In this document: positions 22,501-33,361 of the stretch, one piece after another
Layout of the letters: every line of letters begins with the position of its first letter
Numbering within the stretch: the stretch's first letter is position 1
Assembly: GCF_964204645.1 (NCBI RefSeq)
Contig: NC_134033.1
Span: 620,001-684,000 of the forward strand
Source of the DNA: Tubulanus polymorphus
Taxonomy: Eukaryota > Nemertea > Palaeonemertea > Tubulaniformes > Tubulanidae
Direction of reading: 5' to 3'
DNA length: 64,000 bases
Translations under genes and position numbers: made by a program
The notes under the pieces: model-generated
Databases searched by the model: none
Told to the model about the DNA's origin: nothing
What the model saw: only the letters and a program-made list of their open reading frames with translations

Positions 22501-23540
22501 ATTTCGGTGATCATGTTTATAGCGACCTAGCGGTATGTTAAAGTAGTATCCGGTGAAAATCCACTCAGAATCGTATTTAGATCGTTTTTACAACGCTTGG
22601 TTGTGTCTTTTTTTTTCAAGGATGCTAATCTAAAACATGGCTGGAGAACGGGAGCTGTAATTCCGGAATTAGAAAACGAGATCAAAGCTTTAAATTCGCC
22701 GACGTTTAAACATTCAGTTCGTTGGTCGTCTGCGTTACAGGATCTCATTCATAAAATGCAGGTAGGAATCTGCTCTGTTTGTTTCTCTACCAGGCTGAGC
22801 TCTGGTGGTGGAAGCTTATTGAGATACAGTGGAAGCTCATTGAAATCTTTATTTGCAGGTTTATGAGGACGCAGAATCGCAGGCAATTCTGAATGAATGG
22901 ATGAAAGAAAGGGATGAACTGAGGTACATTAGAAACTTATACACTCTCTTAGAACTGAGTTCCCTGATTCTCAACTCAGTGAAATATTTACAGCAGTCTC
23001 AACACGACCGAGTTCCCTGATTCTCAACTCGGTGAAATATTTACAGCAGTCCCAACCCCACCGAGTTCCCTGATTCTCAACTCGGTGAAATATTTACAGC
23101 AGTCCCAACCCCACCGAGTTCCCTGATTCTCAGCTCGGTGAAATATTTACAGCAGTCCCAACCCCACCGAGTTCCCTGATTCTCAACTCGGTGAAATATT
23201 TACAGCAGTCCCAGCCCTACCGAGTTCCCTGATTCTCACAATCTATTTTTCTCAACTTAAATTTTGCTTCTCTTTCAGTCCAGATCCTGTCATTAATATC
23301 CTGTTCTCCCAGTATTTCATGATCTTTTCTTGTCTATTTTTCAGAGTTGTAACTAAACAGGTGTTCAATCCACAGTTCGGTAGTTTATTTCGTACGCATC
23401 ACAACCCGACCTATTTCTCGAGGCGTCTCGCGAGATTCGCCGATCTTTACATGTCTTCAATCGAAAACTTACTGAACTATTCAGTAAATTATACGTTTTA
23501 TCCTCGACGCTCAGCTTTACCTCACGAGGTTTTACTTTAA
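16568..23540 (+). CDS. 5'-nucleotidase domain-containing protein, NT5DC2/NT5DC3 type
   Basis: Seventeen exons join in phase to 540 aa: 16568-16757, 17617-17792, 18390-18464, 18552-18607, 18687-18777, 18911-18922, 19842-19895, 21045-21116, 21264-21320, 21397-21457, 21860-21962, 22076-22177, 22264-22348, 22446-22532, 22621-22761, 22859-22923 and 23345-23540. HAD-hydrolase motif I is [10 protein letters not shown], motif II is LITNSPFSF, and the late acidic motif is [11 protein letters not shown] before [13 protein letters not shown]. The C-terminal [20 protein letters not shown] block and a final TFYPRR are hallmarks of the NT5DC2/3 group (family length about 520-550). The first 55 residues are Arg/Lys-rich and acid-poor, compatible with a mitochondrial presequence. 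A 12-nt microexon (18911-18922, VGKK) and the 54-nt exon at 19842 add about 20 residues where human NT5DC2 has a short GKGPS turn. Substrate of this family is not established. Confidence 0.88.
17162..17536. mobile_element. Expanded M2 element with internal tandem units
   Basis: Ends are GGGGTCGGTTGCATAGTCAT and GTGCAGCTGGCCCCCC. Inside, AACCAATCTAACAACTTAAG and AGTCTAAACTCATTTT alternate in about five units, so this copy has grown by internal tandem duplication. It lies in intron 1 of the NT5DC-like gene. Confidence 0.8.
17993..18135. mobile_element. M2 element, compact copy
   Basis: Ends CAGGGGCCGGTTGCATAGTC and CGCAACTGGCCCCAGGGG. It has a single internal AACCAATCTAACAACTTAAG block, in contrast to the expanded copy 460 bp upstream. 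Confidence 0.75.
19555..19780. mobile_element. MITE-like element, family M1, copy 2
   Basis: Left TTAGGCTAAACAAAAATGAT and right end ATCAATTTTTTTTTAGCCTTA are inverted relatives, with CTTGTTTCTCCGC and GCGGAGAAACAAG just inside. The middle carries GGGTAGATAGGCGGCCGG. It lies immediately before exon 7 of the NT5DC-like gene, within about 60 bp of the acceptor. Confidence 0.85.
20771..20938. mobile_element. MITE-like element, family M1, copy 3 (short form)
   Basis: Same ends and same orientation as the copy at 19555 but about 60 bp shorter in the middle; the segment TAGGGTAGATAGGCGGCCGG through the right end is essentially identical. This is an internal-deletion derivative in the next intron of the same gene. 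Confidence 0.85.
22935..23245. repeat. 54-bp minisatellite whose units are hairpins
   Basis: About six units in the last intron of the NT5DC-like gene. Each contains ACCGAGTT, ten bases, then AACTCGGT, so every unit can fold into an 8-bp stem. The rest of the unit is GAAATATTTACAGCAGTCCC. Confidence 0.9.
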
Positions 23541-24366
23541 ATTCAGTCGTTTATAGAACAGAAATATGTCCTCACGCAGTTATTGTTTTAACGCTGGCCC
23601 AGTTTTTTTAGGTACCATAACTCAAAACATTGAAATGGCTTTTTCATTGTGCGTATAAAGTGAATATCTAGTCTATTACTGGGCCCTGTCTAATCGTAAC
23701 TCCGAAACGTTTTTAAGCGTGAGTAAATATTCTAAGGTTCCAATCAAAGGTCCTGCTTACTTGAAATTAATGACTTACGATTCTGTTAATGGATTTATGA
23801 AAAAATGCTGCTCGGTGAAAAAAGTGTCGTTTGAAATAATTTCGCACCATATCAAAAACCAAAGGTATACATGTATTTTATAATATTCTACGTAGACAGA
23901 CATTTCGAGGAAGATAACTTTGTAATTCAATGATATCATAGAGGGATCTATGTAAGGTCTTTGTACTAATTTGCATAATTCTGAATTCATCGTTTGAGAT
24001 GATGACGTCAATACATGTATATAGCAGATCATACAATGCTAGTCGAAACGAAATTGATGATGTCATCACACAGGGACGTACGTAAGCTGCTTATTAGCAT
24101 ATTCCGAATTTATGAGCGATGTATTAGATAATTATGGGTATTATTTTGAAATAGTATCTGTTTGAAATATAAGGTACATTGTATATAAAATGTAGAAATA
24201 TAGTTACAACGTTTATGGTATTGTTATAGGGAATTGTTGTTGCTTTGCTCAATAGTTATCAGTACTAAAACAGTATTGAATAGTATTGTCAGCTTTGCCA
24301 TTGTTGTTGACGGTACTTGTCAATTATCGAGTCCTGTAATGAATATCTCCTCCGCGACGAGGAAAA

Positions 24367-24489
24367 CCTTGGAGCATGGACGTATAAACTAGAATATATA
24401 GTTTATACGCCCATGCTTGGAGTAATCATTCAAATGATTGCTCCAAGCAGGGAAGTGTGATGAGATCATCACACTTCCCTGCTCCAAGG
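24367..24489. repeat. Three adjacent hairpins enclosed by an outer stem
   Basis: Hairpin 1 (24374-24416) pairs GCATGG-CGTATAAACTA with its complement. Hairpin 2 (24414-24449) pairs TGCTTGGAG-AATCATT. Hairpin 3 (24446-24483) has a perfect 18-bp arm around AGCAGGGAAGTGTGATGA with a 2-base centre. CCTTGGAGCA at 24367 and TGCTCCAAGG at 24480 close all three. It lies 830 bp downstream of the NT5DC-like stop, with no reading frame. Confidence 0.85.
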
Positions 24490-25119
24490 GAAAACGTTTA
24501 TTTCAATCGCTTCTACAACCTGTTCTGTGTTACCATTGGTCGGTTGGCTGATACGAATTGACCAATCAGGAGTGGCTTTTACATCTAGAATTCTCATTAA
24601 ATCGTTTTCTAATGATTTGACGTTTGAAGATTTTTACCTTGATACGAATTTTAAATTATATTTCGATTTTCTGATTGTTTTATCGATTTTTAAATTCTCG
24701 GATTATTTTTTTTCGCGTGTGAAGAATTTTTGTTGATAATTTCTGTGATATCCATTATTTTCCTGATGATTAAATTGTTTATTTCTCAGAGTCGAGAGAG
24801 GTGTTGGAAGAAGTGGGAGTGCCCCTTCGTGGATTTAATCATATGCAAATTTATTTGTGAATCGATTTAATTTTCTAAAAACAACTTATGCAAAACTTGT
24901 TTGTTTTTAATTCAGTATTATTTGTAAAAATACACACGCCATACGTAATAATGATTTTTATCACGGTCATAATGACGTCATATCGACATTTCGATGACAA
25001 CGAATTGACCTATTTTAAGTGGGAATCTCTCAACTGTCCCGAAGTGTCTTTTCCCTGCAGTACGAGCTCACCTGTGCTGCTGCTGCTGTTGTATATAGAA
25101 TAGACGTGTATTTATGATG

Positions 25120-25560
25120 GTTGAATTGTTTCTGATCTTCTCTCAGTTGATTCAAATGATCAGATGTGATTGTTAACGTTTTTTAACGAGTGCGAAAAAG
25201 ATCGAAAAAATTGTAAAAACCATTTTACAAATGTTTCAAATATAGAGAGAAAAAAATACAAAATCGATGTCTTTGCTGTTAATTAATGGACGATTGAAGA
25301 GTTGAAGCTAAAAAGAATTTACATAGTGGATTCAGAAGCATTATTCAGTCATTCCTGTGTGTCTAAACATCAGTCTTGAAAGCTATGGACTATGTGTTAA
25401 TTGGAGGCTATGGACTATGTGTTAATTGGAGGCTATGGACCATGTGTTAATTGGAGGTTATGGACCATGTGTTAATTGGAGGCAATGAACCGTGTGCAAA
25501 ACTGTCAGTAAATGTTACGGTTTCAAATTAAACTTTCTTGTATGTTATCATTGAAGAAGA
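25120..25560. repeat. 26-bp tandem repeat in an intergenic stretch
   Basis: From about 25380 to 25495 the unit GGCTATGGACTATGTGTTAA with TTGGA is repeated about five times with drift (ACC for ACT). The wider gap 23541-25695 has the three-hairpin cluster and two TGACATCAT repeats, but no gene I can support. Confidence 0.8.
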
Positions 25561-25695
25561 AACAACTAGGCCGGTTCCTGATCTATTAAGGCAAGGCCAC
25601 TTTTATAGAACGGTTTTAACTTAAACCCAACTAAAAGTCAAACGGGTTTACTCGGGTTTAGAGTAAACCGTTGCTGAAATGTTCGATACCCCGGT

Positions 25696-25938
25696 TTAAA
25701 GAAGCTCTTCTCGGGGATCACCATCAACTGCATACTGATATTCACGCAGGTATTTATCTGTGGCGTGTTCGGCTTGCGATACTTGTCTGGTCCTCCTGCG
25801 TCGAGGAAGTCTCGGAGTGTCGATAACTTCGGCATGTTCTTCTATAACCGGAGGTCTATTGGCGATAGTGGCGCCATCGACGTCGTCCCATAGAGGAAAA
25901 CCAAGCACAGTTAGCAGAAGAGACATCGCGAGCATCAT
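25696..25938 (-). CDS. Small secreted protein or propeptide with an RRRR site
   Basis: An 80-residue reading frame begins with MMLAMSLLLTVLGF, a hydrophobic signal-peptide core followed by WDDVDGA as a plausible cleavage region. The middle reads IEEHAEVIDTPRLPRRRRTR, containing a tetrabasic site of the furin or prohormone-convertase type. The remaining QVSQAEHATDKYLREYQYAV and DGDPREELL would be a 30-residue peptide without cysteine. A splice acceptor (GTTGTAG) sits 10 bases before the ATG, so a 5' UTR exon upstream is likely. The nearest TATAAAG on this strand is at 26639-26645. It could be a neuropeptide or growth-factor-like prohormone, but I recognise no peptide family. That it is expressed is unproven. 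Confidence 0.5.
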   Translation of the reverse strand: MMLAMSLLLTVLGFPLWDDVDGATIANRPPVIEEHAEVIDTPRLPRRRRTRQVSQAEHATDKYLREYQYAVDGDPREELL

Positions 25939-26638
25939 TTTAATTTCTACAACCGATTATTAAAAAAGCCTGGTTGATAAGAAATATATTCCAGTAATAT
26001 CAACCCGATTGATTAACAATTCCCACAAAAGATGGTTGAACAATCCGATGATCTCAATGATTCAATCAATTTACTCTTAATGTTACCTCTTATCTTCATG
26101 AACATCAGAAATCCTGCGTGCGTCATGTTTCCGGCGTCTTCTATTTTATATACACGTACAGTAAATGAATGTTTAATACTGCAGCTGGCCATTAAACTAC
26201 CATTACACAAAAGAAAAGTATCGAAACAGAGACACGAATCGCTTGAGTACAAAACAGTTCCAGCGACTGGGACAAGGGAAATAACAATATGGCAGTGCTA
26301 AACTAATTTAACTAATTTACAAACTGGACCGCGATACCTTTTACCAATTCGCCAACAATTTCTACTGTGTCAAGTTGTTCGCATCAGAATCACTTTCCTT
26401 TACCAACTAGGCCAAGATGCCCCTGTACAAATAACCTCAGAACCCATTTCAACTCTGTGCCAAAATGTGCAGCACCTATTTGCCAACAACAGGGCAACAT
26501 TGTCCATGTCCATTGGCTAACAATCCTTTCCAGCGAATGAACAGGGCCAACCACAGATAGAGAAGTCAACAAAAACGAAACGAAAGATGAATTCCGAAAG
26601 GAAAACTTTTATCGTTCGTTATATCAGTGTGGGATTCT

Positions 26639-26645
26639 CTTTATA
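26639..26645 (-). promoter_or_regulatory. Possible TATA box
   Basis: TATAAAG on the minus strand, preceded by a GC-containing flank. It faces the small secreted gene about 700 bp away, so the link needs an intron in the 5' UTR. Plausible only. Confidence 0.35.
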
Positions 26646-27018
26646 CCGTTGTTGACGTCACACAATATACGGACGTATCACCTACGGTTAACGAGGTTAA
26701 CTAACCCGGAGGTAGATAGTTTCCCATTATTGTTATTGCAGGCGAATCAAGAATAACTAACGCACAAAGCCTTCATTTTTGTAACCCTTATAGCACTTTT
26801 ATTTTTTTTCAATGAAATCTGTCTGAGTCTTACATTCAATTATACCAGTACTGGAACGACTGTCGTTATGACGTCGTCATCAGTCTGTAACCATCAGATA
26901 CCTTCGTTCTTCCTGGAAAAAGAATATGGATAACGTAATGAACGCCATCGCTGAAGACGAAGCGCGCTCGATTATTTCAGAATAGTTGTTTAAGAAAATT
27001 ACCGAAGTTGGAATATGT

Positions 27019-27061
27019 CTATTTATCATCCGTGTAAGTATCTGCAGGTTCTGGTTCTGGT

Positions 27062-27099
<38 letters not shown>

Positions 27100-28847
27100 G
27101 TCATCATCTTCACCATCGTCTGACCTTCCAATGCCACCATAGTAGCCATCACCACCATCTTCAACAACGATGTAACTATCGTCGTATTCACCGGCCTCGC
27201 TACCGTAGCCATCTTCATAATGGATTTCAACATCTCCGGCTTCATAGCCGTAGCCGTTGTCATAGTAAGCTTCCTCCTCTTCATAATCATCATCATCATA
27301 ATGGATTTCAACGTCATCATAACCAGCTTCATGGCCATAACCGTTGTCATAATAAGACTCTTCCTCTTCGTGGCCATAGTAAGACTCTTCCTCTCCATAG
27401 CCATAGTAAGCTTCTGCCTCTCCATAGCCAGCTCCATAACCATAACCATCATCGTAATGGATTTCAACGTCACCGTAACCGGATTCATAGCCATAACCGT
27501 TGTCATAGTAAGTTTCCTCCTCATCATAACCATAGTAGGCTTCATCCTCATCGTAGACAACGGTATTGTCGTAATTATAGTAGTTGTCTCCGTATCCACC
27601 AGCGCTTCTACCATATCCAGCTCCGTAGCCATAGCCATTATCGTAGTAAGACTCTTCTTCTCCGTAATACGGCTCAGCGGCGTAGTAAGCCTCTTCCTCT
27701 CCATATCCATAACCATAGCCATTGTCATAGTAAGCCTCTTCTTCGCCATAACCATAACCATTGTCATAGTAAGCCTCTTCTTCGCCATATCCATAACCAT
27801 AACCATTGTCATAGTAAGCCTCTTCTTCGCCATAACCATAACCGTAGCCATTGTCATAGTAAGCCTCTTCTTCGCCATAACCATAACCATTGTCATAGTA
27901 AGCCTCTTCTTCGCCATAACCATAACCATTGTCATAGTAAGCCTCTTCTTCGCCATATCCATAACCATAACCATTGTCATAGTAAGCCTCTTCTTCGCCA
28001 TATCCATAACCATAACCATTGTCATAGTAAGCCTCTTCTTCGCCATAACCATAACCGTAGCCATTGTCATAGTAAGCCTCTTCTTCGCCATATCCATAAC
28101 CATTGTCATAGTAAGCTTCTTCTTCGCCATAACCATAACCATTGTCATAGTAAGACTCTTCTTCTCCGTAGCCACCTGCACTCCTACCGTACACTACTTC
28201 AGAACCATAGCCAGCTTCGTAACCATAGCCATCATCATAGTAAGCCTCTTCCTCTCCATAATATCCTCCTCCGTGGCCTCCGTAATAGCCTCCATCTTCG
28301 TAGTAACCACCCCCATGACCTCCATAGTGCCCATGTCCATGACCTCCATAGTGCCCATGTCCATGACCTCCATAGTGCCCATGTCCATGACCTCCATAGC
28401 GCCCGTATCCGCGGTCATATTCCTCGTGGCCGTATCCAGATTCCTCACCGTAACCGCCATCAGCACCATATCCAACCTCGTCACTGTATCCTGAATCATC
28501 GCTGTATTCGGATTCAGCAGGTGCACTGTATCCAGTATCAGCAGGTCCACTGTAACTAGATTCAGTAGCTGGTGCCGCCGGCGCTACTGGTGCCTGATCG
28601 TACGTGGCCGATTCTAAGTAACCAGAATCTTCTCCATAATAGAAACTACGCCCTTCAACTGCTGGGGCCTCGGTAACAGGTTCAACCGTCGGCTCTGTGT
28701 AATACATTAAATATCATGTCATTTAGAATTCATCGTGTGTATGTTGTGATCATATTGATATTTTCGATCAAAGTTTCATTCGTACTTACCATCATCAACG
28801 GCCATACAGCACCCAGCCAACAAGGCAAGAAGCAGTAACTTCCACAT
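27019..28847 (-). CDS. Secreted Tyr/Glu/Gly repeat protein
   Basis: Two coding exons, 28790-28847 and 28694 down to 27019, give 577 aa with a phase-1 intron right after the signal peptide MWKLLLLALLAGCCMAVDD. The mature protein lacks cysteine. In order: a Pro/Ala/Ser/Tyr region with GRSFYYGEDSGY; three GGHGHGHY units; then about ten tandem GEEEAYYDNGYGYG units in two length classes (GYGYG or GYGYGYG before the next unit); a degenerate half with YDDVEIHYDD blocks; and a tail GIGRSDDGEDDDEPEPEP ending in PADTYTDDK. The strand has TATAAAA at 29096-29102 and a donor near 28987, so a non-coding first exon is likely. It is very acidic and about one fifth tyrosine, like DOPA-bearing adhesive or sclerotising proteins, but no family is recognised. 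The long frames on the opposite strand are shadows of the repeat. Confidence 0.8.
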
Positions 28848-29095
28848 AACTACACATTTATATGAAAAAACAAAAGCAAACATGTTATATCCTGATTAAA
28901 ACTACTTTGCCAACTATTTGACGGTTCTCTTTTAAGTTTCTTATAAACTAGGGAATCAGTAATGAAAAAGTAATGAACTTTTATTACCTTTTTTGTTTTC
29001 ACTTCTTTGAGTTAAAAACGAGATTCCTCGACGGCTGAAATCAACAGCCTTGTGCGGTCAATAATAATGGCGCCGAAACACAGTCGACCGAACCC

Positions 29096-29102
29096 TTTTA
29101 TA
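29096..29102 (-). promoter_or_regulatory. TATA box of the Tyr/Glu/Gly repeat gene
   Basis: TATAAAA followed by GGG, about 250 bp upstream of the signal-peptide ATG. A donor (AAAAAAG then GTAATA) near 28987 and an acceptor 3 bases before the ATG imply a leader exon of roughly 75 nt. Confidence 0.55.
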
Positions 29103-30159
29103 GTCTAGAGTCCGGATAACCATAGATTTACTGGCAGACCACGTGTTGAAATTTATGATATTCAAGGCCCAACTTTCATTGTCCGCTCACGTCAGATACA
29201 TAGGTGATAAACTTCGTTAGGGACATTCGAAAAATCTGTGCCTCTTGGCGAAGTTACCATAACGGCGAGATTTATGCCGTCTTCTTACGACATTTCGTTC
29301 TGAAGGTCGCACAGCTTGCGTCAGGGGTCAGCATTCCGGATGATTCTAAAATCGAACCACACGAACGAAGAAGGAGCGATCGATATTACAGGGAAACATG
29401 TTACCGTTTCTGCGCTTACTATAATAGATGGTTTTTCGTGTGTTACTTGCGAATAAAACGTAAAATCGTATCACCTCTCATTTGTAAACGTTTGAGACAA
29501 ATAGCACTTCGAAGGTCACCTAGATTTGCGTGAAGTACAAGCTTTCGTTACGCAGTTCTATCACTGGTTCACCTGTGAAGCTACTTTAGGCATCAGTAGC
29601 ACTTTGAAAAGATCTAGCGGTACTTTCTAGGTACTACTTGTATTCACGTTTATCTACTCGACATCTGGTTATCATGGCTTCGCTGCAATTTTTCTCATTT
29701 ATAATACCACCATTTGCTATGATTTTCCACACGTTTCGATTCAGTTTCCTATAAAACGTTTTTTCTTCAGTTCATCTTTTTTATATCACGGAAAATGACG
29801 TTCTGCTAAACTGCACGTCATGTTTTCCGCGTCATGTTTATAAAACGTATCTTCAATTGACCGTGAAAACTATGCGAAAGTTAACTAACTAACTTTATTT
29901 GTCGCGTTACATGAACAGATAAATCAGAATTCTTCTCTAATTTCGAATCTCAAGTTCCAGTCTGCCTCAATTAATATATAGCTTTTGGTTTGAAAAATCC
30001 CCCTCTCGGTAATAATAACAGTTCACTTGTAAATTGCTGATAATACGTAGGGCCTGAAGTGTATTGTCAGTGAATTGAGAATAATCGACTCAAGATTCAC
30101 CACACCTGACTGGTCACCAGTCACCACACTGACCAGACTAACTTCCAGTCAATCACTAC

Positions 30160-30265
30160 TGGTCTATGGTCTAATGGTTAGCGTGCTAGACTGGCAGGCC
30201 GGAGGTCTGAGGGTCGAGTCCCAGCTAGGGTTAGGGTTAGTGACGAGCTAGGGTTAGGGTTAGCG
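30160..30265 (+). repeat. tRNA-derived SINE head followed by telomere-like repeats
   Basis: TGGTCTAATGGTTAGCGTGC matches an A-box, and GAGGGTCGAGTCCCAGC about 30 bases later matches a B-box. Immediately after come two short blocks of TTAGGG (CTAGGGTTAGGGTTAG twice, 30222-30262) separated by TGACGAG. The rest of 28848-31140 has no supported gene. Confidence 0.5.
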
Positions 30266-31141
30266 ATGAGTTGAGCACGAGTCCGACTAACTACGCTTAG
30301 GGCCACGGTCGAGCCGTATTCCATACTACGTGTCTCACGGTTTTAAGCCTCCTTTTCGAATAATTATATTTTTTTACAGGTCGCTGTCGTAATTCTCGAT
30401 CGATCTATTGGTGTTAACCAGCAGATTGTTTAGTTAAACCTAGTTCACAATAAGCATTGTTCTAGCAGTGACGCAGTGAGGCAGTCGTGTACGCACACTC
30501 CGCCACGCCCACCCCACTGATATTTTTATCAGTATGTGACACCTGCAGACACACCTGCAGCCATCTCTCCGCGTATGCTTGTAATTAATCGCCTTCAATT
30601 ACACCTGGTCACGACAAAACCGACTCCTTCTAAGACTCGATCCAAATATCTATTCACATTCCACGCGCGATTTAAAAAGAAAAAAACCTTTGAACTGATA
30701 ATGATTCAAATATTAGGTCAGTCTGTGATCGGTAACTGTCGTTTCGTCATCTCCCCAGTCAAAGCAGAGCTCATTATCATACAAACGAAAAGATTAATAG
30801 AATTATGTAAATATGATATCGATTTTGCAATTAGAGAGAATTATAATTACTGATAATAAATTATGCGGCGATGCATAAAAATTCGCGTAATTTTAATGTT
30901 ATAATGAAACATATTGCGACCAATAAATCGAATACAATCATGGCGTTAAATTCATTATAGGAACAAACCCGATCGGCTTTACAAGTCTTCTTATCGAGAC
31001 CGACGTCGAAAAAATGGTTTTCAATTCTATTTCAGAACCCCCTGATATCTCATTGACAGAGTGGGTTCTTTGTCTCATGGATGAAAAGACAACCACGAAA
31101 GATCAGTAAAGCAGAACGATTCGAAATCGAAGGTAGGTATT

Positions 31142-31327
31142 CAGGCTAGAAAATGAATACTTTGTTTCCCCTTTCTGCTGTTGACCCGGCCGGCCGCCTA
31201 TCTACCCTGTACATAACATTAAAATCACGATAAGCTATAGATATGAACTGATTACAAATTTCATCGCAGTTTACAAAATGACCCGACCGATTAATAGAAA
31301 CAATTGGTATCATTTTCTTAGCCTTAC
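31142..31327. mobile_element. MITE-like element, family M1, copy 4
   Basis: Left end CAGGCTAGAAAATGAATACT and right end GTATCATTTTCTTAGCCTTA. The middle carries GGCCGGCCGCCTATCTACCC, so its orientation is opposite to copies 2 and 3. Confidence 0.75.
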
Positions 31328-31729
31328 AGAAGGACTCGTAGCATTTTTGGTTTGGATCTGACCGCGCGCGAAGTCGTCAGTTTTTTTAACCCAGTGTTAG
31401 GACGAGGATGAAATAATAGCGGAATATTAGACACATGTAGAAAGATACAACTCGTTGTGACAGATGGATTTACTCCGAGGAGCCTATAACATCAATAGTA
31501 TGTTGTTAACGGCGTGGAGATATGCGGAATGTGGATCGAAGTCTTTATCGAAAAGGTAAGCATTTTCCAATTGCTGAGGAAGTGGATTTAATTCCACTAT
31601 AGAAACGTCGTAAACCGTGTAGAAAGTATTATCAATTAACTCAAGCTTTAAAACAGATGATCAACGTGTCACATAGTTCCATATCTTTTTGAATGTTCCA
31701 TTGCGACTTGATTTGACCGTAAGGCTTGT

Positions 31730-31935
31730 TTCACAGTTGACTGGGTTTCATTTGACTATAGATCCAGTTCCACAGCTGGGTTTAATTTGACTCTTGAACC
31801 TAGTTCCACAGTTGCGTGGATATAATTTGACTTTGGATCCAGTTCCACAGTTGCGTGGATTTAATTTGACTCTCGAGCCAGTTCCACAGTTGTGTGGGTT
31901 CAATTTGACTCTCCAGATTTGCGTGGGTTTAACTA
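31730..31935. repeat. ~40-bp degenerate tandem repeat
   Basis: Four to five drifting units of CCAGTTCCACAGTTG followed by GTGGATTTAATTTGACTC. No gene is supported in 31328-33361; the small frames near 32140 have no splice or signal context. Confidence 0.75.
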
Positions 31936-32929
31936 AAACGTCATTTCTGATGATGCAATAACACGAAAATAGAAATCCACCTCACCCTCCAGAAAAAATG
32001 ACCGCCTTCCTGCATTTTGTTTTCGTATGTGATTAAATTGACGAACCTTAACAAACACAAATAGGTTAATATGTAAATTCCATCCATGACGTCATAGGGA
32101 GATTCTGTGATGACGGCCATTTTGTCTGTATTCATGTATTCAAGAGCTAGCGGAAACGTGTTTAGATTCAGTACCGCAGACGAACAGCTCTATTCTATAA
32201 CGAGTAGGTTGAAGTTTTTCATATGTCACCTGCATCAGTTCAACTTCGATGGATACGTTTTCGCGAAAGACAATAACAGCTGAACAATGGCCGCCGCCGC
32301 CGCCGCCGGTACTGGGCAGCAATTGTAGATGATATTTATTCACCCACTCGTGCAAAAATTATTAATTACTTTTACGCAGTTATATAAAGCGCACCGCTTG
32401 AATTCTTTATTAGCAATAGAATCCACATTAAAACCCACTCCGGAATACGGTAAGCTATCGGATATTTTTCGAAAAATTATACATGATTTTCGATTTTTAC
32501 CAAAAAAGCCGTTTTCTATTAACTTCTATTTCTAGCTGCGGATGCTAAATTTTAGACACTATATGCAATTAGATATTTTTTGATTCTGTTAAAAAAGTTA
32601 AAATTCTAAACCTAACTCAACTTGAAAATCTCTATCACGTCTTTCCGAAAACAATTTTTTAATTTCTTTTAGATTATTCAAGCAATATAAACTGAATCAA
32701 GAAAGAGATTTATGGATTATAAATTTTGGCCGATATATGTTGACACATGTAACCATCTTTACTTTAATCCTCAATGAAATATTGATATATCATTTCTTGG
32801 GACGAAATCTTAAGTCACTAATCTATTTATTTTTCTATAATATGTTTCGACCAAAATAAACTATAAAGATTATAATGCAACCTCAGTAAACTAACGGAGG
32901 ATAGATATCTGTTAGCTCTGGAAGATCGG

Positions 32930-33028
32930 TAATTTGGTTAAAGATAACCGGCGGGTCAATACCGTGATAACAATCAACTTTTAATAGTCAGTACTCTCCA
33001 CCGGTTAACTCTAATCAACTTTTGAGCG
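32930..33028. mobile_element. Inverted-repeat element, family M3, partial copy
   Basis: GGTTAAAGATAACCGGCGGG near the left and CCGGTTAACTCTAATCAACT with TTTTGAGC at the right match the M3 pattern. The left terminal GGTTGCTCAAA is missing. Confidence 0.5.
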
Positions 33029-33361
33029 CATGGCCCTGTGGTCAATTGGATCTTTGTTTGCGCAAACAGGTTCATATTGACCTGAAAAGAACCGAACTTG
33101 AAATCGGTGTTAATTCCGATTCAGATAAGTTTTTTACGAATGTACTTATTCCGATAATGAAAAGTCTTTATTGTCAATAGTAAACAAAACGCATTTTGGA
33201 TCGAATTTTATATCAACATAAAAATATTTATGTCGGGCAGCCAAAACATGTCAAACATATTTTTTGTGTATACATACATGTAAATAGAAGAAAAATGATC
33301 TAAAATGTTCACTTAGGTTTTTTATTCACGATTTCTTTTCTCTGCAGTGGATTGAAAGAAG

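Noticed and set aside
26880-28559. Long reading frames of 433, 514 and 424 codons over the Tyr/Glu/Gly repeat gene, on both strands
   Set aside because: Repeat units of 39 or 45 bp (multiples of three) keep several frames open. Only the frame with signal peptide, matching intron phase and plausible composition is kept.
29204-29533. 109-residue basic frame
   Set aside because: No signal peptide, no motif, no splice partner, and base composition as in surrounding non-coding DNA.
30222-30262. TTAGGG repeats as a sign of a chromosome end
   Set aside because: Only two short blocks of two to three units, inside a repeat and flanked by genes on both sides.
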